64,000 nt of DNA from Streptomyces sp. NBC_00285 (lineage in GTDB: Bacteria > Actinomycetota > Actinomycetes > Streptomycetales > Streptomycetaceae), in the NCBI RefSeq assembly GCF_036174265.1, contig NZ_CP108055.1:2232001-2296000 (forward strand). The letters run 5' to 3'. Positions within the stretch are counted from its first letter, which is position 1. Each line of letters opens with the position of its first letter. Shown piece by piece: positions 1 to 9,000 of this stretch. The position numbers and the translations under genes were made by a program. Below the pieces are notes generated by a model. The model was given only the letters and a program-made list of their open reading frames with translations, did not search any database and was not told where the DNA came from.

Positions 1-278
1 TGCCGGGTGTCACGGCAGAACTGCGAGGGGGTGCGCACCATGTGCATGTTCTCGCTGTGGCCGAGCACCACCCAGATCGGCACGTCGTCGTGAAGCAGCG
101 CGGGAGCAACGGAACCGTGCTCGGCGCGGAGCGTCTCGTACACGGCTCCGAGGTCCTCCGCCTCGGGACCGTACAGTCGGCGCAGTCCGCCGGGCCCGAT
201 GGCATGCGCGGGGCAGCCCGGGGGCGGGACGGCCGTGGGGTTGCCCGTACCGGCCGGGAACAGGGATTCAGACGTCAC
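1..278 (-). CDS. rarE: Cytochrome P450, N-terminal part (RarE/CvnE), cut by window edge
   Basis: This is the first 92 codons of a P450 reading off the left edge. The GTG start at 278 opens a frame whose product has the N-terminal layout of actinobacterial P450s: a Pro-rich start, then LRRLYGPEAEDLGAVYETL and a strand with WVVLGHSENMHMV. The heme-binding Cys and I-helix lie outside the window. It follows the conservon GTPase on the same strand, and a P450 is the usual fifth member of a cvn/rar conservon. That context drives the call, because the fragment alone is weakly diagnostic. The substrate is unknown. The 123-nt gap to rarD shows no strong hairpin, so cotranscription is plausible. Confidence 0.8.
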   Translation of the reverse strand, partial: MTSESLFPAGTGNPTAVPPPGCPAHAIGPGGLRRLYGPEAEDLGAVYETLRAEHGSVAPALLHDDVPIWVVLGHSENMHMVRTPSQFCRDTR

Positions 279-401
279 GATGATCGCTCCGAAACTGAAG
301 TGGATCTGCTGTACAGGGAATGAGGTCGTGCGGGGAACGCCGGTGCGCGCCGTGTCCCGCGAAGGAACCGGAGCGGCTGCACGGCTCGGCCGGTCCGCGG
401 T

Positions 402-1022
402 TCACGCGGGGGCCTTCTCCGTCGTCAGGGAGTGCAGGAACCGCAGCAGCGTCATCAGGACGTCCCTGCTGGAGGCGCGGCGGCGGGCGTCGCATTCCAC
501 GATGGGGATCTCCGGGCTGAGGTCGAGCGCGGTACGCAGTTCCTCGAAGTCGTGACGGGGGCCGTCCGGGAAGGAGTTGACGGCGACGACGAACGGCACC
601 CCGCGCTCCTCCAGGCGCCCCATGACGTCGAAGCTGACCTCCAGACGCCGGGTGTCGACCAGCACGACCGCGCCGAGGGCGCCCTCGAACAGGCCGTTCC
701 ACAGGAACCAGAAGCGTTCCTGGCCCGGGGTGCCGAAGAGGTAGAGCACCAGCTGCTCGGTGATGCTGATGCGGCCGAAGTCCATCGCCACGGTGGTGGC
801 CGTCTTGGACTCGGAACCGTAGTTGTCGTCGACCCCGACGCCCGCCTGCGTCATGGTCTCCTCGGTGGTCAGCGGTTTGATCTCGCTGACGGAACCGACC
901 ATGGTCGTCTTGCCGACGCCGAAGCCGCCCACGATGACGATCTTCACCGCGGCCTGCGCGGTCTGCGGGAGATGGTCCTCGGTTCGCGGACCGGGAATCG
1001 TGTCAGAGCCTTTGAAGTCCAT
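402..1022 (-). CDS. rarD: Conservon Ras-like ATP/GTP-binding protein (RarD/CvnD)
   Basis: A 206-aa small GTPase-like protein. It has a P-loop GGFGVGKTT at about residues 32-40, a DFGRI element near 81, GTPGQERF at 97-104 (G3) and VNSFPDG at about 148-154 (G4-like). In conservons this protein is thought to act with the Roadblock and DUF742 proteins downstream of the sensor kinase, like a simple membrane-associated G-protein system. Its start lies inside the end of the DUF742 gene (20-nt overlap), indicating translational coupling. In S. coelicolor the rar/cvn9 conservon affects aerial mycelium formation (known from that species). The assignment to cvn9 rather than another conservon rests on the downstream gene order. 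Confidence 0.92.
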   Translation of the reverse strand: MDFKGSDTIPGPRTEDHLPQTAQAAVKIVIVGGFGVGKTTMVGSVSEIKPLTTEETMTQAGVGVDDNYGSESKTATTVAMDFGRISITEQLVLYLFGTPGQERFWFLWNGLFEGALGAVVLVDTRRLEVSFDVMGRLEERGVPFVVAVNSFPDGPRHDFEELRTALDLSPEIPIVECDARRRASSRDVLMTLLRFLHSLTTEKAPA

Positions 1023-1425
1023 GCATCACCGCTTCGAGGAGGGAACGGTCGGCCAGCGCCTGGCGGATGACCGGGGCGCGCGCCGTCACCAGTTCGGCCG
1101 TCAGCAGCTCGGTGAGCAGGACGGTCACCACGCTGAACGGCAGGCTGAGATAGGCGGACAGTTCGGCCACGGACAGGGGTGCCGTACAGAGCCTGAGCAG
1201 CGCCGCCTGCTCAGGCGTGGCGGAGGGCGGCGGATCGGCGTGCGCCACGATTAACGTGACCAGGTCGAGCTCCGAGCGCTCCGCCCCGTCGGGACAGGTG
1301 ATGACGTACAGGCGCTCGGGGTTCTTCTTCGGTCCCTCGGGGGGATCCTGGCCCTCCTGCGCGGGTTTCGGTGCCGGTTCCGGACTGGCTTTGGGGTGTC
1401 GCCGTCGGCGTTGCGGAGGAGTCAT
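1003..1425 (-). CDS. rarC: Conservon DUF742 protein (RarC/CvnC)
   Basis: A 140-aa protein with a basic, Pro-rich N-terminus (about residues 1-35) and then the DUF742 domain, including RLYVITCPDG, a predicted winged-helix core (LSVAELSAYLSLPFSVV) and the typical C-terminal tail LLEAVMHGLQRL. The ATG at 1425 overlaps the rarB stop by 4 nt (ATGA), which fixes the start. An open frame continues far upstream but only as a shadow of rarB. DUF742 proteins are the third conserved component of conservons, and their biochemical role is not well defined. Confidence 0.9.
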   Translation of the reverse strand: MTPPQRRRRHPKASPEPAPKPAQEGQDPPEGPKKNPERLYVITCPDGAERSELDLVTLIVAHADPPPSATPEQAALLRLCTAPLSVAELSAYLSLPFSVVTVLLTELLTAELVTARAPVIRQALADRSLLEAVMHGLQRL

Positions 1426-1829
1426 ACGGTCTGCCCGTTGCGTCGGGGCGGACTGGTGAGGTGCGCGCCGATACGGACGACCAGATCGCTCATGCGGGCG
1501 CTCATGTGGCCGGGTTCGGTGATGATGTCGGAGAGCACCGCGAGATAGGCGTTCGGGCCGGCGGCCATCAGGTAGAAGTAGCCCCCGTGGATCTCGATGA
1601 GGACCATCTTCATCTTGCCGTCGCTGCCCGGGATCTCCCCGGCGACGGCGCCCGCCAGGCTCTGCAGGCCCGCGCATGCGGCCGCGACACGGTCCGCGGT
1701 GTCCGGATCGCCGCCGTGCCGTGCGATGCGCAGGCCGTCGGCGGAGAGCACCACGATCATCTGAATGCCCGGTACGCCTTTGGCGAGGTCCTGGAGCATC
1801 CAGTCGAAGTTGCCTCGCTGCTGGATCAC
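1422..1829 (-). CDS. rarB: Conservon Roadblock/LC7 protein (RarB/CvnB)
   Basis: A 135-aa single-domain Roadblock/LC7 protein (NFDWMLQDLAKGVPGIQMIVVLS, then ADGLRIARHGG and the KMKMVLIEIHGGYFYLM strand). Proteins of this family regulate small GTPases, and here the partner is expected to be RarD. The GTG start at 1829 overlaps the kinase stop (GTGA), so all four conservon genes are translationally chained. The frame upstream of this GTG runs antisense-free through rarA but is not coding. Confidence 0.9.
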   Translation of the reverse strand: MIQQRGNFDWMLQDLAKGVPGIQMIVVLSADGLRIARHGGDPDTADRVAAACAGLQSLAGAVAGEIPGSDGKMKMVLIEIHGGYFYLMAAGPNAYLAVLSDIITEPGHMSARMSDLVVRIGAHLTSPPRRNGQTV

Positions 1830-3421
1830 TTGAGGTTCCCCTCGTCTTCGGCCTCGGTACGGGCCGGTTCGTCGGTCGGCTGGGTGACTGTGGAAGAGGT
1901 GGGGCGCTTGAGGCCGTCCATGAACGCCTGGACCCACAGGCCCGGCGGGGTGTCGTCCGGCTTCGGCTCCGGCTCCTGTGCGGGCTCGCGGCGGGCCGTC
2001 GACCAGATGCTCGGGCGGCCTTCCCGCTCGGCCTGCTCGACCTCGGCCTGCTCTGCGTAGCGCTGGGCGAGCGGGGTCTTGACCCGGCTGCGGCGCTGCG
2101 GAAGCCCGTTCGCGGTCCACTCGGTCACCTCGGGGACGTCGTCCTCCATGGCGACCGGCGTCGTGAACTTGGGGCTGGTGGGGCGGCGCCTCTTGATGGT
2201 GCGCTTGGGTCCGGGCAGGGCGCCGAGTTCGGCCTTGGGCACGGCGGTGGCGCCGATGCCGTGGGCGAGTCCGACGCCGGGCTCGTCGGTGAGCATGTCG
2301 CTGGGCACGACGAGGATGGCGCGGACCCCGCCGTACGCGGAGGCGCGCAGGGAGACCTGCATGTCGTACGCCTGGCAGAGGCGGCCCACGACGGCGAGAC
2401 CGAGGCGCGGCGACTCGCCGAGGTCCTGGAGGTCCACCCCGGCCCTGGCGCGCTCCAGCATGCCCTCGGCCCGCAGCCGGGCCTCCTCGCTGAGGCTGAC
2501 GCCGGCGTCCTCGATCTCGATGCAGACGCCGGTCTGCACCTCGGTGGCGGTGACGTGCACCTTGCTCTGAGGCGGCGAGTACCGGGTGGCGTTGTCGAGG
2601 AGTTCGGCCGCGGCGTGGATGACGGGCTCGACCGCGGTGCCCTTGACATTGACCTTGGCGATCGAGGACAGGTCGATACGCCGGTACTCCAGGATCCGGG
2701 ACATCGCGCCGCGCAGCACGCTGTACAGCGCGACGGGCTCGGGCCACTGCCGGCCGGGGCGCCCGCCACCGAGAACGGAGATGGAGTCGGCGAGGCGGCC
2801 GATCAGCGCGGTGCCGTGGTCGATCCGCAGGAGGTCGTCGAAGACCTCGGGGTTGCGGCCGTGGTCCTCCTCCATCTCCCGCAGTTCGTTGGCCTGTTGG
2901 TGAACGATGGCCTGGACGCGGCGGGCGATGTTCACGAAGGAGCGCTGCGCGGCGTCACGCATGACCTCCTCGGTGTCGACGATGTCGAGCACCGTCATCA
3001 GCAACCGCTGCTGCGCCTCGGGCAGTTCGCCCCACGCCGGGTCGATGTCACCGAGCCGGCGAATCACCTCTCCGGGGGAATTCCCGCGGCGCATCCAGTG
3101 CAGGGCCGCGGGTGCGATCTCCTTGGCGAGGCGGGTCATGTCCTGGTCCTGATGGGCGATCCGCTGTTCCAGATACGCCGTGTGACGGGCCTGTTCGACG
3201 CGGACGTCCCGCAGCGCGCGACCGCGCCGCACCGCCTCGGCCCCCACCGCGATCACCAGCAGTGTGGCGACGGCACCGCACAGGCCGACGGCCGCCCTGG
3301 CCGGATCCGTCACCGCGGCGACGGCGGCCCCGGTCGCCGCAGCCATGACTATGGCGGGCAGCAACAGTACGCGCGCGTAGGGAAGTTCACGGCGTCCTGG
3401 GGGGGATTGAACACTCACCAT
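1826..3421 (-). CDS. rarA: Conservon sensor histidine kinase-like ATPase (RarA/CvnA)
   Basis: A 531-aa membrane protein using the ATG at 3421, which has AGAGGG just upstream; GTG 3418 is an alternative. Two hydrophobic stretches at about residues 16-66 are followed by a coiled helix (QARHTAYLEQRIAHQDQDM) and a GHKL ATPase domain with the N-box ELLDNATRYSPP and a G-box region LGLAVVGRLCQAY. No canonical H-box is obvious, as in other CvnA proteins. The C-terminal third is Pro/Arg-rich and low complexity. It is the likely receptor of the conservon and the first gene of its operon. Confidence 0.92.
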   Translation of the reverse strand: MVSVQSPPGRRELPYARVLLLPAIVMAAATGAAVAAVTDPARAAVGLCGAVATLLVIAVGAEAVRRGRALRDVRVEQARHTAYLEQRIAHQDQDMTRLAKEIAPAALHWMRRGNSPGEVIRRLGDIDPAWGELPEAQQRLLMTVLDIVDTEEVMRDAAQRSFVNIARRVQAIVHQQANELREMEEDHGRNPEVFDDLLRIDHGTALIGRLADSISVLGGGRPGRQWPEPVALYSVLRGAMSRILEYRRIDLSSIAKVNVKGTAVEPVIHAAAELLDNATRYSPPQSKVHVTATEVQTGVCIEIEDAGVSLSEEARLRAEGMLERARAGVDLQDLGESPRLGLAVVGRLCQAYDMQVSLRASAYGGVRAILVVPSDMLTDEPGVGLAHGIGATAVPKAELGALPGPKRTIKRRRPTSPKFTTPVAMEDDVPEVTEWTANGLPQRRSRVKTPLAQRYAEQAEVEQAEREGRPSIWSTARREPAQEPEPKPDDTPPGLWVQAFMDGLKRPTSSTVTQPTDEPARTEAEDEGNLK

Positions 3422-3754
3422 GTGGGCCCTCTGAGACGTATCGACGGGTAGTCGCACATATAGGGAACAAGCGCACGAATACACAACAACTCGGTGCGCT
3501 GCGGGCGAGCTTAGTCCGACCGGATCAACGCCGTGTCATATTCAGCAAGGCCCTGAAACGGGCATTGCGACTGGAGTACCCTCAGTCCATTTACACACTG
3601 AGGCATCATTCGCACACGGTACGTAACGGAGAACAGCCATACGGAACTCACTCACCGTGACGGGTGAAGGTCACCTTCCGGAGCGGCCCGCGTCCCGATC
3701 AGCGGTGCGGTCGACTGTCCGGAGAGCGGTGCAGGGTCGACCCGAACCTCCGGT
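3422..3754. other. Noncoding region upstream of rarA
   Basis: 333 nt between the rarA start and the TetR stop. It must hold the rar promoter, since the TetR gene is transcribed toward it. It is noticeably more AT-rich than its surroundings at about 3450-3620. I see no convincing ORF, tRNA or strong terminator, and I could not fix a -10/-35 pair with confidence. Confidence 0.4.
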
Positions 3755-4393
3755 TCAGGCCCCGGCGATACGCAGCGCGGCGTCCGCGGTGGCCTCCGCG
3801 AACACGGAGACGGTGCGGTCGGGATCGGAGCGGTGGATGAGGATGACGCTCTCGATCAGGCCGAACAGCAGGTCGGTGCGGAGATCGAGCCCACCCTTGG
3901 CGAGCGCGCCGCCCGCGGCCGTGGCAGCGATCAACTGCCGGTAGGCGTCCTTGAGTTCGGCACGCACGGCATGGAACCCCGCGAACCGCTCGGCACGCAC
4001 CTCGGGCAGCAGGTAGAGACCGCCGAGGTTGTGCGGCCCGGCACACAGCACCTCGGCGTCCGCGCGACACAGCTCCCACAGCCGGTCCTCCGCCGGAACC
4101 GTGTCGTCGGCGAGCAGCTCACGGGCGTACGCGAGCGAGGGCGTGACGGTGGACTCCAGGAGCTCGGCGAGGAGTTCCTCCTTGCCGGAGACATAGTGGT
4201 ACATGGAGGCCTGCCGCATGCCCGCGCGCTCGGCGACGGCCCGGGTGCTGGTGGCGGCGTATCCGAGGGTGGTGAACAACTCGGCCGCGGCGACGAGGAG
4301 TTCCTCACGCGGCGCCAGTCCGCTGTCCGGCCGCCGAGCAGCCCGGGGCCGGCCGACCCTCCGCCCGGACTCCGCACCACGTGTCGTACCCAT
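3755..4393 (-). CDS. TetR-family regulator of the urea/guanidine carboxylase operon
   Basis: A 212-aa TetR-type repressor. The N-terminal helix-turn-helix (about residues 36-72) contains AAAELFTTLGYAATSTRAVAERAG and MYHYVSGKEELL; the C-terminal ligand domain is unassigned. The ATG at 4393 follows GAGGATC at an acceptable distance. It is divergent from the DUF1989/carboxylase operon across 254 nt containing a perfect 9+4+9 palindrome (4603-4624), the likely operator. The inducer is probably a pathway compound such as guanidine, carboxyguanidine or urea (inference). Confidence 0.88.
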   Translation of the reverse strand: MGTTRGAESGRRVGRPRAARRPDSGLAPREELLVAAAELFTTLGYAATSTRAVAERAGMRQASMYHYVSGKEELLAELLESTVTPSLAYARELLADDTVPAEDRLWELCRADAEVLCAGPHNLGGLYLLPEVRAERFAGFHAVRAELKDAYRQLIAATAAGGALAKGGLDLRTDLLFGLIESVILIHRSDPDRTVSVFAEATADAALRIAGA

Positions 4394-4602
4394 GCGTTCG
4401 ATCCTCGCACATGGAGGCTGGCGGGACTCTCCGGATGATCTACGCGTACTCCGGACGGCCGCCACGGAGACACGCGGGCACACGGTCACACGGATGCCCC
4501 GACTCCCCGCACCCGCAGACGCCCGCCGATCCCCCACCGCCGTGAGCCCCCGGTAACCGACCGGCAACACCCGGGCAACCCCTGCGACCCACCCGGCACC
4601 TA

Positions 4603-4624
4603 ATTTCTGTCAAGCGACAGAAAT
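4603..4624. promoter_or_regulatory. Operator-like palindrome for the TetR regulator
   Basis: A perfect inverted repeat, ATTTCTGTC-AAGC-GACAGAAAT, 23 nt before the first gene of the operon and in the intergenic region shared with the tetR gene. The length and spacing suit a TetR dimer. It is an AT-rich island in very GC-rich DNA and has no T-tract, so a terminator is unlikely. Confidence 0.7.
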
Positions 4625-4647
4625 AACCCAGGAGCCGGAGGCCCGCC

Positions 4648-5472
4648 ATGGCAACAGAGACCACGTACGGAGCCCGCGACCACGCCCGGGCCCAGGAGGG
4701 CACCCGTGCCGAGGCCATGCCCGTCGTCCCGGCCGGCGACTGGCCGGACCCGCCGTGCGAGGCGGGCCACCTGGTGTGGGCGGAGACGGTCGCGGGCGGC
4801 AACTACACCCACCGTGTCCTCGCCCGCGGCACCGAGCTCCGCCTCACCGACCTGCACGGAGACGCCTGCGCCCACCTGCTGCTGTTCGCGGAGGGCCGCC
4901 CTTGGGAGCGCCTGAACGTCGCCGACACGGTCAAGGTCCAGTGGAACGCCTACCTCGGCGAGAACCAGCTGCTGCTGTCCGACCAGGGCCGCGTCCTCGC
5001 GAGCGTCATCGCCGACACCTCCGGCCGCCACGACGCCCTGTGCGGCACCTCCACCCTGGTCCGCAACACCGAGCGCTACGGCGACGGCACCCCCCAGAGC
5101 CCCTCCCCCGCCGGCCGCGAGCTCTTCAAACTGGCGGCCGCGAAGAACGGCCTCGAACCTCGCGACCTCCCCCCGTCCCTCTCCTTCTTCCAGGGCGTGC
5201 GGATACACGAGGACGGCACCCTCGACTTCACCGGCTCGGCGGGCCCCGGCGCCGGCGTCACCCTCCGCGCCGAACAGGACGTGACCGTACTGATCGCGAA
5301 CGTCCCGCACCCCGCGGACCCCCGACCCGCATACGTCAGCACCCCCCTTGAGGTGCTCGCCTGGCGGGCCGACCCCACCCGCCCCGGCGACCCGCTCTGG
5401 GACGCCGGCCCCGAGGGTCGCCGCGCCTTCCTCAACACCGCTGACTTCCTCGCCTCGAAGGGACGCGCATGA
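4648..5472 (+). CDS. Urea carboxylase-associated DUF1989 protein 1 (carboxyguanidine deiminase subunit candidate)
   Basis: A 274-aa DUF1989 protein of the UAAP1 type, with GNYTHRVLARGTELRLTDLHGDACAHLLLF, ERLNVADTVKVQWNAYLG and CGTSTLVRN. Homologous pairs in other bacteria were shown to form a carboxyguanidine deiminase (CgdAB) that converts carboxyguanidine to allophanate between guanidine carboxylase and allophanate hydrolase. The older annotation was simply 'urea amidolyase-associated'. It is the first gene of a tightly packed operon, and its stop overlaps the next start by 4 nt. Its start has a GGAG-type site (CCGGAGGCCCGCC before ATG). Confidence 0.9.
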   Translation: MATETTYGARDHARAQEGTRAEAMPVVPAGDWPDPPCEAGHLVWAETVAGGNYTHRVLARGTELRLTDLHGDACAHLLLFAEGRPWERLNVADTVKVQWNAYLGENQLLLSDQGRVLASVIADTSGRHDALCGTSTLVRNTERYGDGTPQSPSPAGRELFKLAAAKNGLEPRDLPPSLSFFQGVRIHEDGTLDFTGSAGPGAGVTLRAEQDVTVLIANVPHPADPRPAYVSTPLEVLAWRADPTRPGDPLWDAGPEGRRAFLNTADFLASKGRA

Positions 5473-6086
5473 AGCTCGAAGGGACGCACACGAAGGCGGT
5501 CGTTCCGGCCCGCGCCGCCTGGTCCGCCGTCGTCCGCGAGGGCGAGACACTCACCATCACCGACCTGTACGGCAACCAGGCCGTCGACTTCCTCGTCTAC
5601 GACGCCCATGACACGTCGGTCCGTTACAGCGCGCCCGACACCATCCACGCGCAGGGCGGCATCTTCCTCACCACGGGCAGTGTGCTGATGTCCAACGAGC
5701 ACACCCCGCTGATGACGGTCACCGCCGACGACGTGGGCCGCCACGACACGGTCGGCGGCGCCTGCTCCAAGGAGTCGAACACCCTGCGCTACGGCCATCA
5801 CACCTGGTCGCAGCACGCCTGCGTGGACAACTTCCTCGCCGAGGGCGCCAAGTACGGGCTCGGCAAGCGCGACCTCGTCTCCAACATCAACTGGTACATG
5901 AACGTCCCGGTCGAGAAGGACGGCACCCTCGGCATCGTCGACGGCCTGTCCGCCCCGGGGCTCTCCCTGGTCCTGCGCGCCGAGCGGGACGTCCTCGTCC
6001 TGGTCTCCAACTGCCCCCAGATCAACAACCCCTGCAACGGTTTCGACCCGACGCCCGTGGAGATGACGATCGGGGCCGTCGCATGA
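5469..6086 (+). CDS. Urea carboxylase-associated DUF1989 protein 2 (carboxyguanidine deiminase partner candidate)
   Basis: A 205-aa DUF1989 protein of the UAAP2 type, shorter than its upstream paralog. Signature stretches are LTITDLYGNQAVDFLVYDAHD, GGACSKESNTLRYGHHT and SNCPQINNPCNGFDPTPVEM, with conserved Cys/His positions that probably bind metal. ATGA overlaps at both ends couple it to the preceding gene and to the carboxylase. It probably forms the hetero-oligomeric deiminase with the first DUF1989 protein (family knowledge). The assignment to guanidine rather than urea metabolism is inferred from the pairing. Confidence 0.9.
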   Translation: MKLEGTHTKAVVPARAAWSAVVREGETLTITDLYGNQAVDFLVYDAHDTSVRYSAPDTIHAQGGIFLTTGSVLMSNEHTPLMTVTADDVGRHDTVGGACSKESNTLRYGHHTWSQHACVDNFLAEGAKYGLGKRDLVSNINWYMNVPVEKDGTLGIVDGLSAPGLSLVLRAERDVLVLVSNCPQINNPCNGFDPTPVEMTIGAVA

Positions 6087-9000
6087 CCTTCGACACCCTC
6101 CTGGTCGCCAACCGGGGCGAGATAGCGGTCCGGATCATCCGCACCGCCCGCGAACTCGGCCTGCGCACGGTCGCGGTGTACTCCGACGCCGACCGGGCCG
6201 CCCCCCATGTCCGCCTCGCCGACACGGCCGTACGCCTCGGCCCGGCGCCCGCGAAGGAGTCGTACCTCGACACCGACCTGGTCCTGAAGGCGGCCAAGGA
6301 CACGGGCGCGGGCGCCATCCACCCCGGCTACGGCTTCCTGTCCGAGGACGCGGCCTTCGCCCGCCGCTGCGAGGACGCCGGGATCGTGTTCGTCGGCCCC
6401 ACCCCCGGCCAGCTGGAGCTCTTCGGCGCGAAGCACACGGCACGGGCCGCGGCTCAGGCAGCCGGGGTGCCTCTGGCGCCGGGCACGGGACTGCTGCCCT
6501 CGCTCGAAGCGGCCCTCGAAGCCGCGGCGGTCGTCGGCTATCCCGTCATGCTCAAGGCCACCGGCGGTGGCGGCGGCATCGGCATGTCGGCATGTCGCTC
6601 CGCCGACGAACTCACCGACGCCTGGGACCGGGTGCAGCGCGTCGCCGCCGCCTCCTTCTCCACCGCAGGCGTCTTCCTGGAACGGCTCGTCGAGCACGCC
6701 CGCCATGTCGAGGTGCAGGTCTTCGGCGACGGCGAGGGCCGGGTCGTCACCTTCGGCGACCGCGACTGCTCCCTCCAGCGCCGCAACCAGAAGGTCCTGG
6801 AGGAGGCGCCCGCACCGGGTCTCCCCGTACACATTCGCGCTCAACTCGCCGACAGCGCACGCGACCTGTGCGCCTCGGTGGGCTACCGCTCCGCCGGGAC
6901 CGTCGAGTTCGTGTACGACGACGCCCGCGAGGAGGCCTACTTCCTGGAGGTCAACACCCGCCTCCAGGTGGAGCACCCGGTCACCGAGGAGATCTACGGC
7001 GTCGACCTGGTCGCCTGGATGCTCCGCCTGGCCCGGGGCGAGCGGGACGTCGTGCGTGAGCCCGGCACCCCGCGCGGTCACGCCGTCGAGGCCCGCCTCT
7101 ACGCCGAGGACCCCTCCCGTGAACACCGGCCCAGCGCGGGCCTGTTGACCCGGGTCGAGTTCCCCACCGGGGTGCGTGTCGACGGCTGGGTGGAGACCGG
7201 TACCGAGGTGACGACGTCGTACGACCCGATGCTCGCCAAGGTCATCGCGTACGGCCCCGACCGCGCCCACGCGCTGCGGCGCCTCGACGAGGCCCTGGCC
7301 CGCACCCGCGTCGACGGCATCGAGACCAACCTGGGTCTGGTGCGGGCGGCGCTCACGAACGCCGACTTCACCAGGGCCGCCCACTCCACGGCGACCCTCG
7401 GCGAGGTGACCGACCCCACCCCCCGCATCGAGGTCGTGGCCGGCGGCACCCTCACCACCGTGCAGGACTGGCCCGGCCGCACCGGCTACTGGCAGGTCGG
7501 CGTGCCCCCGTGCGGGCCGATGGACGACCGTTCCTTCCGGCTCGGCAACACGGCCCTGGCCAACCCCGAGGGCGCCCCCGGCCTCGAATGCACCCTGCAG
7601 GGACCGTCGTTGCGGTTCTCCCACCCCACGACGGTCTGTGTGACCGGCGCCCCGGCCCCGGTCACCGTGGACGGCACACCGGTCGCGCAGTGGGAGCCGG
7701 TGACCGTGCCCGCGGGCGGTGTCCTGGCGGTCGGCGCGCCGGCCGAGCACGGCCTTCGGACCTACGTCCTCTTCGCGGGCGGCCTCGACGTCCCGGCCTT
7801 CCTCGGCAGCGCGAGCACCTTCACGCTGGGCCGCTTCGGCGGGCACGGCGGACGGGCGCTGCGCACGGGAGACGTGCTGCACGGAGGCCGTCAGGCCGAG
7901 GGGACGGCCGTCGCTGACCGCCCTTCCTACACCTCCACCTGGCACATCGGCGCCGTCGAAGGCCCGCACGCCGCCCCGGAGTTCTTCACCGAGGACGACA
8001 TCCACGACTTCTACGCCGCCGACTGGAAGGTCCACTTCAACTCGGCCCGCACCGGTGTCCGCCTGGTCGGCCCGAAGCCGCGCTGGGCACGCACCGACGG
8101 CGGCGAGGCCGGCCTGCACCCGTCCAACATCCACGACACGCCCTACTCGGTCGGCGCCGTCGACTACACGGGTGACATGCCGGTGCTGCTCGGACCGGAC
8201 GGCCCTTCGCTGGGCGGCTTCGTGTGCCCGGCGACCGTGATCAGTGCCGAACGCTGGAAACTGGGCCAACTGCGCCCGGGTGACACCGTGCGGTTCATGC
8301 CGGTGGACACCTCGGGCGGGCCCCGCCCGGCCATCGTGGACGGCGGGATCCTCGCCCGCGACGGGGACGTGACGTACCGGCGCAGCGGCGACGACAACCT
8401 GCTGGTCGAATTCGGGTCCATGCAGCTCGACCTGGCGCTCCGCATGCGCGTCCACGCGCTCATGGAAGCGGTGACCGAGCAGGGCCCGGACGGCATCACC
8501 GACCTCACCCCCGGCATCCGCTCACTGCAGATCCAGACCGACCCCGGCCGTCTGCCCCAACACGAACTCCTCGCCGCCGTACGGGAGATCACCACCTCGC
8601 TCCCCCCGTCCGACGAGCTGGTCGTGCCCTCCCGCACGGTCCACCTCCCCCTCTCCTGGGACGACCCGGCCACCCGCGAGGCGATCGCCCGCTACATGGC
8701 GGGCGTCCGCGACGACGCGCCCTGGTGCCCGTGGAACATCGAGTTCATCCGCCGGGTCAACGGCCTGGACTCGGTGGACGACGTCTACCGCACGGTCTTC
8801 GACGCCGAGTACCTCGTCCTCGGCCTGGGGGACGTGTACCTGGGCGCCCCGGTCGCCACCCCGCTCGACCCACGGCACCGCCTGGTGACCACCAAGTACA
8901 ACCCGGCCCGCACCTGGACGGCCGAGAACTCGGTCGGCATCGGTGGGGCCTACCTCTGCGTCTACGGCATGGAGGGCCCCGGCGGCTACCAGTTCGTCGG

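Noticed and set aside
4394..4647. Guanidine-I (ykkC) riboswitch before the DUF1989/carboxylase operon
   Set aside because: The conserved riboswitch core is not visible; the region holds a TetR-type palindrome instead.
5798..8455. 885-codon minus-strand ORF opposite the carboxylase
   Set aside because: Shadow of the high-GC plus-strand gene; the plus strand has clear domains from end to end and the antisense product has no recognisable motif.
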